A stretch of DNA of 7,153 nucleotides from Flavobacteriales bacterium. Its GTDB lineage: Bacteria; Bacteroidota; Bacteroidia; Flavobacteriales_D; Parvicellaceae. This document shows positions 1-6,554 of this stretch, piece by piece (position 1 is the first letter of the stretch; each line of letters opens with the position of its first letter). Location: positions 1-7,153 of the forward strand of contig WFNC01000181.1 of the NCBI GenBank assembly GCA_015488785.1, given 5' to 3'. A program made the translations under genes and the position numbers. The notes beneath the pieces are model-generated. The model was given only the letters and a program-made list of their open reading frames with translations, had not been told where the DNA came from and made no database searches.

Positions 1-131
1 GAATACGAAGAGATTATTCCAACGAAAACACGCTAAACATGTGGGTTGTAGCCGATAACCTAAGAAAAGGAGCCGCTACAAACGCTGTTCAAATTGCAAC
101 CTATTTGATTGAAAATAATTTGGTTGACTAA
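1..131 (+). CDS. asd: Aspartate-semialdehyde dehydrogenase, C-terminal end (partial)
   Basis: Only the last 42 codons are present; the gene enters from the left edge and stops with TAA at 129-131. The reading frame gives IRRDYSNENTLNMWVVADN followed by LRKGAATNAVQIATYLIEN. This matches the conserved C-terminal segment of aspartate-semialdehyde dehydrogenase, where the 'LRKGAA(T/L)NAVQIA' helix closes the dimerisation/catalytic domain. The enzyme reduces L-aspartyl-4-phosphate to aspartate-4-semialdehyde with NADPH in the cytoplasm, the branch point to lysine/diaminopimelate, threonine and methionine. The catalytic Cys and His lie upstream, outside the window. A long hairpin 17 bp after the stop suggests transcription ends here, so the downstream genes are not in its operon. 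The identification rests on a short but very characteristic segment. Confidence 0.93.
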   Translation, partial: IRRDYSNENTLNMWVVADNLRKGAATNAVQIATYLIENNLVD

Positions 132-147
132 GGTCAATTAAGTTCGA

Positions 148-187
148 AAATAAAATTAGCATAGCCTTAGCTATGGTAGTTTTATTT
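148..187 (+). terminator. Terminator hairpin after asd
   Basis: Positions 148-165 pair with 170-187 around a CTTA loop. The core is CATAGC/GCTATG, followed after one G-G mismatch by an A/T stem (AATAAAA against TTTTATT) that contains one G-T wobble. The 3' arm ends in TTTTATTT. It lies 17 bp past the asd stop codon. The A-tract and U-tract arrangement would also work on the minus strand, for transcripts arriving from the convergent lipoprotein gene. The fold was worked out by eye; no energy was calculated. Confidence 0.72.
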
Positions 188-213
188 GAAGAAGTATATG
201 TGGTAATAAAATT

Positions 214-230
214 ATTTATTTGGCGCATTT
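214..230. repeat. Direct repeat copy A (ATTTATTTGGCGCATTT)
   Basis: This 17-base sequence recurs exactly at 1801-1817 in the same orientation. Similarity continues to the right with small gaps: 'cataattaagttgatatta' here, and 'aataatttaattccagttgggatta' at the other copy. The two copies lie either side of the folded element at 279-487 and the lipoprotein gene at 495-1670. Nothing else in the stretch between the asd terminator and the folded element (188-275) looks like a gene. A weak TAnnTTTG-like box (TACCTTTA, 248-255) could start a transcript into the folded element, but no good -33 box accompanies it. Confidence 0.6.
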
Positions 231-278
231 CATAATTAAGTTGATATTACCTTTACTTGCCTGTTCTTAAATTCAAAA

Positions 279-487
279 GCGTTAGGGATTGAACGGCGTG
301 TTTGAACTCCTTTTGGTTTGTTACATTGATATAATTAAAGATATAAATATGTTCTACTAAAACAACAATCTATATTTAATTGGTATTACTCAAACCAAAA
401 GAGTGAGTAGTGAAAGCCCGACCCTAATTTGCAAAACAAACATTAAAGCGTGAGCGATATGTTTATTTTGCTAATTTGGGAAACGCC
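279..487 (+). ncRNA. Large folded intergenic element, possibly Flavo-1-like RNA
   Basis: The stretch between asd and the lipoprotein gene holds a nested structure. GCGTT (279-283) pairs with AACGC (482-486). TTAGGG (282-287) can pair with CCCTAA (422-427), sharing two bases with the outer stem, and GGC (295-297) with GCC (416-418). A long hairpin arm, ACTC-C-TTTTGGTTTG (306-320), pairs with CAAACCAAAAGAGT (391-404) with one bulged C. A second hairpin pairs 426-441 with 461-476 at 14 of 16 positions. The signature GCGTTAGGGATTGAACGGC ... GAAAGCCCGACCC ... AACGCCC resembles an intergenic element I recall as common in flavobacteria, and it may be the Rfam Flavo-1 motif; that name is from memory. 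Strand is assigned on this resemblance. There is no obvious ORF. On the opposite strand the structure could act as the 3' end of the lipoprotein mRNA, whose stop codon begins 8 bp away. Confidence 0.55.
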
Positions 488-494
488 CTAATAA

Positions 495-1670
495 TTATTG
501 TCCTGTATATTCATATATCGTGACATTATCATTATTTAAATTTTCAGTTGAGACAAAACCTTTTGACAAACTAGGATAGGATAGAAATTGAGGTGAAAGA
601 TTGGGAAAATTATTATTTTGAAAATCGTTATAGCACGAAACCATTTCCCAAGTTGTTCCTCCATTGGTTGTTTTGTATAGAACTGATGGTAAATAGATAC
701 TTGCCAATCCATTTGTTTCGTTAGCAAAAGCGATGCTTTCAAATGGTGTCCCATCTGGAGTTGTATAGGTGGTTTGTGTCCAAGTGCTTCCTCCATCTGA
801 AGTTTTGTATAGTATTTTATTGTTATGTGATGCACAATAAATTATGTTATCCGATACTACTGAAATATCCGAAATGACATGACTATCGACATCTGAGTAT
901 GTCCATGACCCTCCGAAATCTTCCGAATGAGCTATTTTTGGATCTAGATTAGAATCTGGTATAGCGAAGACGTTTATTACCCCTGCATCTGTCATTGTCA
1001 TACCCGCAACTTCACTTGAGAGGTAAAAATTTACGTCCACAGTTCCCAATAATGAATGTGTAGAATTAGAAAAGTAATATATTTTATTTTTATCTTCTTC
1101 AACATTTTGAGCATTTAAAACTTTAACATGAGCCAATATCGCCGTTCTATCATTGTTTACTGCAACCGCTCTTAATTCGTAATATGTGATGTCATTAACA
1201 AAGTCAAAATCAGGCCAAGTAACTCCTCCATCTACTGTGTATCTTGCCGGACGAGCTTCGTTGAGCATACTAACTCCATAGTTTGAATTTAAAAAAACGA
1301 CTTGACGTCTAGGATATTTTAATCCACCTACAGCATTAGAAGCATTTAAGTCGTTAGAATTAACAGTACTCCATGAATTACCTCCATTTGATGTATGCAT
1401 TAATTTTACAATCGTATCACTAGCTGTTGCTGATCCAAATAACCACCCCTCGCTAGGCGTATTGAAAAATACATCCCCCATTATCGTAATTTCTGAAGAA
1501 AGATCCTTGTAGTCCATACATGATGTAAAACTATTGTTTCCTCCTCCACCGTTTCCATTTCCTAAAATTGGATTGGTGTCTTCTGGCTTTTTTTCTTTTT
1601 TGCAAGAGCTTACGCCCAACATAAATAAACTAGCTAAAGCTAGTATTCCGATTTTATACTTTCTTTTCAT
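495..1670 (-). CDS. Asp-box (BNR/Ycf48-like) beta-propeller lipoprotein
   Basis: The protein has 391 residues. The N-terminus is a lipoprotein signal: basic MKRKYK, a hydrophobic core at residues 7-20, and lipobox LGVSSC with the lipidated Cys at 23, followed by a KKEKKPED stretch and a Gly/Asn-rich spacer (37-47). It should therefore be membrane-anchored and facing the periplasm or surface. The body carries five Asp-box motifs of the form (S/T)x(D/N)xGx(T/S)W: 93-100, 145-152, 249-256, 290-297 and 334-341. Such motifs recur on blades of sialidase/sortilin/Ycf48-type beta-propellers. No sialidase catalytic residues or FRIP motif are evident, so a binding or scaffold role is more likely than an enzyme. 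There is no C-terminal type IX sorting domain. It is transcribed alone, towards asd, from a TAACTTTG promoter box 35 bp upstream. The ATG at 1670 is chosen because it gives the complete signal peptide. The family call is firm; the ligand is unknown. Confidence 0.88.
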   Translation of the reverse strand: MKRKYKIGILALASLFMLGVSSCKKEKKPEDTNPILGNGNGGGGNNSFTSCMDYKDLSSEITIMGDVFFNTPSEGWLFGSATASDTIVKLMHTSNGGNSWSTVNSNDLNASNAVGGLKYPRRQVVFLNSNYGVSMLNEARPARYTVDGGVTWPDFDFVNDITYYELRAVAVNNDRTAILAHVKVLNAQNVEEDKNKIYYFSNSTHSLLGTVDVNFYLSSEVAGMTMTDAGVINVFAIPDSNLDPKIAHSEDFGGSWTYSDVDSHVISDISVVSDNIIYCASHNNKILYKTSDGGSTWTQTTYTTPDGTPFESIAFANETNGLASIYLPSVLYKTTNGGTTWEMVSCYNDFQNNNFPNLSPQFLSYPSLSKGFVSTENLNNDNVTIYEYTGQ

Positions 1671-1704
1671 AACTTATGATTTATTTGTTATTTAATTTAT
1701 ACTT

Positions 1705-1712
1705 CAAAGTTA
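1705..1712 (-). promoter_or_regulatory. Probable -7 promoter box (TAACTTTG) of the lipoprotein gene
   Basis: Read on the minus strand, this is TAACTTTG, a full match to the Bacteroidota -7 consensus TAnnTTTG. The start point would be about 28 bases before the ATG at 1670. The leader is A/T-rich without a Shine-Dalgarno, as is usual in this phylum. No clear TTTG -33 box sits at the expected distance, so the assignment rests on the -7 box and its position. Confidence 0.5.
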
Positions 1713-1734
1713 CTTCTGTTAATGTAATTTCAGT

Positions 1735-1750
1735 TCACCCTTTAGGGTGA
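1735..1750. promoter_or_regulatory. Palindrome TCACCCT-TT-AGGGTGA upstream of the lipoprotein gene
   Basis: Seven-base perfect arms surround a two-base centre, just upstream of the TAACTTTG box, roughly where a -33 element or operator would lie for the minus-strand gene. The G/C content of the arms stands out in an A/T-rich spacer. It could be a dimeric regulator site, or a small hairpin if transcribed. No regulator gene is present to link it to. Confidence 0.4.
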
Positions 1751-1779
1751 TTTCTGCTATTTACACCGATTATATATTG

Positions 1780-1817
1780 AAATGCGCCTTAAGAAATGAA
1801 ATTTATTTGGCGCATTT
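1780..1817. repeat. Inverted repeat AAATGCGCC/GGCGCATTT including direct repeat copy B
   Basis: AAATGCGCC (1780-1788) and GGCGCATTT (1809-1817) are perfect 9-base arms around a 20-base A/T-rich loop. The right arm is part of the 17-base sequence at 1801-1817 that also occurs at 214-230. It lies between the lipoprotein gene and the phosphatase remnant, and could terminate transcription from the remnant's side or be the end of a repeat element. The rest of the gap up to 1961 is A/T-rich with no ORF or strong structure that I can see. Confidence 0.5.
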
Positions 1818-1961
1818 AATAATTTAATTCCAGTTGGGATTAAAGTAGGGGATTAAGTGATCTAATCTTCTAGAATGAGCAAAAATCACAAAATTATTTT
1901 TGAGGTGTAGTAACTTCAAAATAAATTACCACAGTAAAGAAATATTGTTTTTTATTATTAT

Positions 1962-2153
1962 TTATTGCACTTTGATACAAAATAACGAGAGATCATCTGT
2001 TTGTTCATTATCTCCCATCCAAGTTTTTAGTCTTTTTTGAATCAACAGTTTTTGTGCTTTCATCGGTAGCTTACTCGCTTCTAAAAGTAAGGATCTTAGT
2101 TGTTTAAATTTAAGTTTACAATAAGTGTTCGCGCAACAATTCTTGTTAAACAC
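1962..2153 (-). pseudogene. C-terminal remnant of a SpoIIE/PP2C-type serine phosphatase
   Basis: The open stretch is 63 codons from a GTG at 2153. Residues 13-62 read like the very end of a SpoIIE-family (PPM) phosphatase domain: KLKFKQLRSLLLE, then LPMKAQKLLIQKRLKTW, then GDNEQTDDLSLFCIKV. The Asp-Asp pair (residues 53-54) is the conserved C-terminal metal-binding acidic motif of this fold, followed by the last beta strand. In Bacteroidota this domain usually ends a protein of several hundred residues with sensor or TPR regions. Here a stop codon lies two codons before the GTG, and the 130 bp further upstream show no phosphatase sequence in any frame I read. The first 12 residues (FNKNCCANTYCK) do not look like the family. 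It cannot form a PPM active site alone, so I read it as a truncated relic. A small expressed protein is possible but less likely. Confidence 0.7.
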
Positions 2154-2161
2154 ATATTAAT

Positions 2162-2186
2162 TAACTAAAGTTCTTTTATTTAGTTA
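2162..2186. repeat. Hairpin TAACTAAA/TTTAGTTA in the divergent spacer
   Basis: Eight-base perfect arms (2162-2169 and 2179-2186) surround a 9-base loop. It sits just upstream of the truncated phosphatase fragment and 103 bp before the large plus-strand gene. It is purely A/T-rich apart from one pair per arm, so it may be chance or a weak terminator or operator. Confidence 0.25.
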
Positions 2187-2234
2187 GACTTTGAACCAAC
2201 AGATTAGCGAAAAATAAATTTTAATTTATAAAAC

Positions 2235-2254
2235 AGATTGAACCAAATCAATCT
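2235..2254. promoter_or_regulatory. Inverted repeat AGATTGA/TCAATCT upstream of the VIT gene
   Basis: Seven-base perfect arms (2235-2241 and 2248-2254) surround ACCAAA, 34 bp before the ATG at 2289. Its TTGAACCAA portion (2238-2246) also occurs at 2191-2199, so the site may be half-repeated 47 bp upstream. This fits an operator overlapping the promoter. I found no convincing TAnnTTTG box here; the nearest, AGACTTTG (2186-2193), is one base off. Confidence 0.3.
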
Positions 2255-2288
2255 TTAGGTTTATTAGAGGATAACAAAACTTACAACT

Positions 2289-5249
2289 ATGAAATATTTT
2301 TCGATACTAATCATTTCCATTGCACTGTTAATTGGTAAAACGCTAAATTCTAGTAATAAAAAAGAGTATATTCCTAAGGTTAACATTCAATCGATAAAGC
2401 AAATTAACGAAGAAATAGCTTTGGTTGATACCAACAAGGTTTTTCCTGCTATAATGGTAAAAGATGGAGAAAAATCTTCGCCTATTTCGTTAAATTCATT
2501 GAAAATTAAAGCTGAGATTATAGGAAACACAAGTTTTGTAACCTACGATATGACTTTTTACAATGCAGAAGACCGTGTTCTTGAAGGAGAATTATATTTT
2601 CCATTAGACGAAGGTCAATCTGTTAGTCATTTTGAATTGGACGTAAATGGAAAATTGCGTAAAGGTGTTATTGTAGAAAAAGAAAAAGGACGAGTAGCTT
2701 TTGAAGCTACTATTCGACAAAAAGTAGATCCAGGTTTAGTGGAATGGACAAAGGGTAATAATTTTAAAACCCGAATCTATCCCATTCCTGCAAAGGGCTA
2801 CAAACGTGTGATTATCGGATTTAATCAAGAATTACAAAACACAGATCAAGGAGCTGTATTTCAATTACCAATGAATTTTGAAACGGTTGTAAAAGAATTT
2901 AGCTTTACAGCTGAAGTTATAGAACAAACCAATCAACCTGTAGTTCCAAATGGGACGATGAACTTAACATTCAATAATTGGGAACACAATTACAAAACAA
3001 AGTTAGAAAAGAAGAACTATATACCCAATGAATCCATACGCTTTTTTATACCATTTATTGAAAATGGAGCTAAACTTTGGAGAACAAAAACAGATAACAC
3101 CAACGAATATGCATATTATGGTGTAGTTTCTACTTTCGTAAATAAAAATATTACCGCTACTCCACTACAAAACGTTTGCATAATCTATGATGCATCACAT
3201 TCTGGAAGGAATAAAGATATTTCTAAGGAAATAGATTTTTTAGATGCATTGTTTAAACAAAATTATAATGCTAAGGTAACTTTATATCTACTTCGTAATG
3301 ACTTCAAAATAGAAGTAAACAAGAGCAATTGGAATACGGTGAAAAATCAAATAACCAAGACCGTTTTTGATGGTGCTACTCAGTTTGGGAGCATTCAAAA
3401 TTTAGCAAAATATGATGCTGTATTATTACTAACCGATGGCTTGCAAACGATTGGAAAAGAAACTCCTAATTTTGGAAAAAATAAAGTGTTTACCATCAAC
3501 ACTAAAAAAGAAGCCAATCACGGTTTCCTTAGAAATATAGCACGAAACCACAACGGAAAATACATCAATCTTTTGAACACATCAATTAGTGACGGCATGC
3601 AGGCAATTAACGATGGAAACACCTCTTTGGTTTTACATCTTGATGCGAAAAATAAATATGAGACCATCAGAAGTTATATGAAAAATAACCAACGCTACTT
3701 TACTTTTTCATTCCTATCAGATCAAGCGATTAATTCTATTCGCTACACAATTGATAAATACGATAATATTGCAACGACAAAAACCATTGAAGCAAGTGTA
3801 GTTCAATCCGATTTTATTACTAAAATAGCGGTACAGCGAATTGTAGAAGATTGGTCTATTCTGAAAAGTAAAGAAAACGAACTTTTAAAAATTGGTAAGA
3901 AATATAAAATTGTGACTCCCTTCACTTCTTTGATTGTATTGGATAGAATAGAGGATTATGTCACTCACAAAATAGAACCTCCTACAGAATTAAAACCTGA
4001 ATGGAATAAACTAATGGCTGAACAAAATAAATTAGATGAAGCTATAAAAAACTCTCACATGGAAGACGTGATTTCTGATTTTGAAACAAAAATAGCTTGG
4101 TACAATACCAAATTTGAATGGAGGATAATAGAAAATAAAGACAAAAAAAAGGCGAAAACTTCTATACAACATGACCTTAGAAGAAGAAGCGTGAGTCAAA
4201 GTGCTTCTAATCTTGATGAATATGAAATCGACGATGTAGCTTATGAGGAAGATATGGAAGTTGAATCTTTATCAGCACCATTAGCAGATGGAATTTTGTC
4301 TGAAGATGCTAATTCCAACAAGAAAAAAGAAAAAAAGCTACAAAAAGGTAAAAGGATCAGTATTGAATCTTGGAATCCAGACACGCCATACATGAAGTCA
4401 TTAAAAAAAGGAGAAAAGAAAACAGCATATACAACGTACCTCAGTTTAAAAAAAGATTATCAAAAACAACCTTCGTTTTTCTTAGATGTTGCCGATTACT
4501 TTTTTGAAATTGATGAAAAAGAATTAGGTCTTCGAATATTGACCAACATTTCGGAAATGGAATTAGAAAACCATCAATTGTTGAGAATAATAGCTCATAA
4601 ATTGGAACAACTTGAATATTATGACCTTGCTTACTCTATCTATTTAGAAGTAGAGAAAATAAGAGGAGAAGAACCCCAATCATACAGAGATTTAGGTTTG
4701 GTTTGTGAAAAAATGGGAAAATATCAAGAAGCGATTGATTATCTAAACTACGTAGTAACCACAAAATGGGATGGACGATTCCCAAAAGTAGAGACGATAA
4801 CAGCTTCTGAAATAAATAAGATTATTGCTTCTCACCCAAATTTAGATTTAAGTGCAATTAACAAAAAACTAATCAAAAATATGCCTATGGATATGCGAGT
4901 AGTTGTAGATTGGGATGCTGACAACTGCGACATCGACCTTTGGGTAACTGACCCTAGAGGAGAAAAATGCTTTTACAGCAATAAAAACACTAAAATAGGA
5001 GGATTGATGAGTTATGATTTTACTGGAGGATATGGACCTGAGGAGTTTAATATTAAAACAGGAATGCCTGGTGAATACAAAATTGAGGTTAATTATTTCG
5101 GATCTTCCCAACAAACTATTGCTGGTCCAACAACAATTATGATAAAAGTATATACCAATTATGGAAAATCAAATCAAGAAGTTCAAGAAATAACAAGAAG
5201 AGTTTCTACAACCAAAGAAGTGCTTGCTATTGGAAATATTAAGATTTGA
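2289..5249 (+). CDS. Exported VIT - vWA - TPR - DUF2135 protein
   Basis: The protein has 986 residues. A basic-hydrophobic N-terminus (residues 1-20) reads as a Sec signal peptide. Residues about 53-181 form a VIT domain (vault/inter-alpha-trypsin type), including LEGELYFPLDEG and FKTRIYPIPAKGYKRVIIGF. A vWA domain spans about 294-430 with a complete MIDAS: D301-x-S303-x-S305, T364 and D383 in LLTDG. The segment KKYKIVTPFTSLIVLD (537-552) is the hallmark that follows vWA in inter-alpha-trypsin heavy-chain-like proteins. A charged, low-complexity linker (about 615-690) with an RRRSVSQSAS stretch and an acidic patch comes next. TPR-like helices lie around 725-825, and a C-terminal DUF2135 domain (866-972) begins with the Asp-rich VDWDADNCDIDLWVTDPRG. 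Metal-dependent adhesion or protein binding outside the inner membrane is inferred from the MIDAS. No family member with this layout has a function I can name. It appears monocistronic; the spacer after it holds only a weak hairpin and the next gene's promoter. Confidence 0.9.
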   Translation: MKYFSILIISIALLIGKTLNSSNKKEYIPKVNIQSIKQINEEIALVDTNKVFPAIMVKDGEKSSPISLNSLKIKAEIIGNTSFVTYDMTFYNAEDRVLEGELYFPLDEGQSVSHFELDVNGKLRKGVIVEKEKGRVAFEATIRQKVDPGLVEWTKGNNFKTRIYPIPAKGYKRVIIGFNQELQNTDQGAVFQLPMNFETVVKEFSFTAEVIEQTNQPVVPNGTMNLTFNNWEHNYKTKLEKKNYIPNESIRFFIPFIENGAKLWRTKTDNTNEYAYYGVVSTFVNKNITATPLQNVCIIYDASHSGRNKDISKEIDFLDALFKQNYNAKVTLYLLRNDFKIEVNKSNWNTVKNQITKTVFDGATQFGSIQNLAKYDAVLLLTDGLQTIGKETPNFGKNKVFTINTKKEANHGFLRNIARNHNGKYINLLNTSISDGMQAINDGNTSLVLHLDAKNKYETIRSYMKNNQRYFTFSFLSDQAINSIRYTIDKYDNIATTKTIEASVVQSDFITKIAVQRIVEDWSILKSKENELLKIGKKYKIVTPFTSLIVLDRIEDYVTHKIEPPTELKPEWNKLMAEQNKLDEAIKNSHMEDVISDFETKIAWYNTKFEWRIIENKDKKKAKTSIQHDLRRRSVSQSASNLDEYEIDDVAYEEDMEVESLSAPLADGILSEDANSNKKKEKKLQKGKRISIESWNPDTPYMKSLKKGEKKTAYTTYLSLKKDYQKQPSFFLDVADYFFEIDEKELGLRILTNISEMELENHQLLRIIAHKLEQLEYYDLAYSIYLEVEKIRGEEPQSYRDLGLVCEKMGKYQEAIDYLNYVVTTKWDGRFPKVETITASEINKIIASHPNLDLSAINKKLIKNMPMDMRVVVDWDADNCDIDLWVTDPRGEKCFYSNKNTKIGGLMSYDFTGGYGPEEFNIKTGMPGEYKIEVNYFGSSQQTIAGPTTIMIKVYTNYGKSNQEVQEITRRVSTTKEVLAIGNIKI

Positions 5250-5307
5250 TGTAAATCATTAATTATAAAATTACTATCCTTTCTTAGCTAAAGTTTAAAA
5301 AACACAA

Positions 5308-5326
5308 AAAATAGTTTATCTATTTT
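5308..5326 (+). terminator. Weak A/T hairpin after the VIT gene
   Basis: AAAATAG (5308-5314) pairs with CTATTTT (5320-5326) around TTTAT, 58 bp beyond the stop codon. The U-run is within the arm and G/C content is minimal, so it is a poor classical terminator. It is still the only candidate before the next promoter. Confidence 0.3.
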
Positions 5327-5375
5327 CCGAGATCTTGATTTTTGACAAAACTTAGAGTTTCTAATATTTTGTTTA

Positions 5376-5383
5376 TACCTTTG
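5376..5383 (+). promoter_or_regulatory. Probable -7 promoter box (TACCTTTG) of the DUF4419 gene
   Basis: TACCTTTG matches the Bacteroidota TAnnTTTG consensus fully. A TTAG at 5352-5355 lies 20 bases upstream, one base off the TTTG -33 box and at the expected spacing. The start point would fall near 5390, leaving a leader of about 30 bases without a Shine-Dalgarno. A 6-base inverted repeat (ACAAAA 5345-5350, TTTTGT 5367-5372) brackets the space between the boxes and could be an operator. Confidence 0.6.
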
Positions 5384-5419
5384 TTGTAGGTAATAAAACC
5401 AAAACCCTGAATTTTACGA

Positions 5420-6529
5420 ATGATAAACTCAATTCATAATAAAGTAATAAAAGCTTCTCCAGTTGAAATAAACACAGATAGTTTAAAAACAGAGTTAGGG
5501 ATTGAACTCGTAAATAAATTGAACTTCAAAAATATTGAAGCTACTTCAATTGTTGATTCAAAAAAATATGTTTCACTAATAGGAGGCTCAGAAAAGGAAG
5601 ATGAAAGTTGCTACTCAGGCGATGTAATGAATTCAAATCATTTTATTAATATGCTTTCAACAGCCTTTAATTTACACAAATCAATAGTTTTGTCCCCAGA
5701 TGATTTTTGGTTATTAATATGTCAAGGATTTACAAATTGTGTAAAAAATAACCCAAAATACTTTAAAGGAAAATTTACTAAATCAGAAAGTAAAATTAAA
5801 GTTAGTATTAATAGAGATGATTTTAGTAAAGGAGGAAACAACAACTGGGAAAATATATTCCCTGAATTTATGACTCAAATAGATGATAAAATAAAAACTG
5901 ACTTAGTTTCAATAATTAATTCAGATTTTTCAACTTCTAAAAGTCAAGAAAGAATTGCTTTTAGTATTTCATTAATGGACTCTTTATCCAGTTACATCGA
6001 TTATGAAGTACAATCTTTGTGCGGTATTCCTGAAATAGAAATTCTTGGAACTATTGAAGATTATCAAAGTATTAAAAATAACTTAAATGATTTGAAAAAG
6101 TATAATATCGAATGGTGGTTAGATGAACTGACACCTATTATTGATAGTATTATAGAAACACTTAAAGGTAAAAATAACCTTATATTTTGGGAATCAATTT
6201 TTAAGGAAAATAGTATGTCAGGTGGTTCAAGTGTTGATGGTTGGATTACTAAGTTTTTTCCTTATATAAAAGAGACAGAATTTAAAAAAACTATATTTGG
6301 ATATAAGACTCGAATAAATATAATAAAAAATCCATTATTGAATAGTGATAGAAAATGTCATATAAAAATTGGTGATTTTCCAAATGGAATTTCAAGTATA
6401 GATTTTAAATGGATTTGCTTAAACTCAAGCTATAAAATGAAATTTACTTCTGGATTCATAGGTATTACTGAGGAAGCTCAAACTAATAGATTAAAGTCTG
6501 AAATAAATTGGATAGTTGCAGAGTCTTGA
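5420..6529 (+). CDS. DUF4419 domain protein
   Basis: The protein has 369 residues, with no signal peptide or membrane segment, so it is probably cytoplasmic. Nearly its whole length carries the conserved blocks I associate with DUF4419: LSPDDFWLLICQGF (91-104), SDFSTS (168-173), SLMDSLSSYIDY (184-195), CGIPEIEILGTIEDY (201-215), EWWLDELTPII (231-241), SGGSSVDGWITKFFPY (267-282), and near the end GFIGITEEAQTNRLKSEINW (345-364). The invariant Trp, Asp and Cys-Gly-Ile-Pro residues are present, so the copy looks intact. DUF4419 proteins have no established biochemical role that I know of. The ATG at 5420 follows a good promoter box at a sensible distance. Codon use is very A/T-rich (many ATA, TTA and AAT). 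The gene sits between a surface-protein gene and small orphan genes, which suggests accessory, possibly transferred, DNA; that is inference. Confidence 0.88.
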   Translation: MINSIHNKVIKASPVEINTDSLKTELGIELVNKLNFKNIEATSIVDSKKYVSLIGGSEKEDESCYSGDVMNSNHFINMLSTAFNLHKSIVLSPDDFWLLICQGFTNCVKNNPKYFKGKFTKSESKIKVSINRDDFSKGGNNNWENIFPEFMTQIDDKIKTDLVSIINSDFSTSKSQERIAFSISLMDSLSSYIDYEVQSLCGIPEIEILGTIEDYQSIKNNLNDLKKYNIEWWLDELTPIIDSIIETLKGKNNLIFWESIFKENSMSGGSSVDGWITKFFPYIKETEFKKTIFGYKTRINIIKNPLLNSDRKCHIKIGDFPNGISSIDFKWICLNSSYKMKFTSGFIGITEEAQTNRLKSEINWIVAES

Positions 6530-6554
6530 AAAAAATGATAAAAAACAAAACTAC

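Noticed and set aside
279..487. A tRNA or riboswitch of a known ligand class
   Set aside because: There is no cloverleaf with a T-arm GTTCRANNC motif and no CCA end, and no downstream plus-strand gene within reach for a riboswitch to control.
536..835. A second minus-strand frame of 99 codons within the lipoprotein gene
   Set aside because: It overlaps the Asp-box repeats in another frame on the same strand, and its odd Gln/His/Tyr composition is typical of an out-of-frame shadow.
495..1670. Sialidase function for the Asp-box protein
   Set aside because: Asp-boxes alone do not make a sialidase. No FRIP motif, arginine triad or Tyr/Glu nucleophile pair could be placed, so only a beta-propeller call is made.
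4869..5114. An 81-codon minus-strand frame inside the VIT gene
   Set aside because: It lies antisense to the DUF2135 coding region, which has clear domain conservation in the plus frame. It has no promoter or family likeness of its own.
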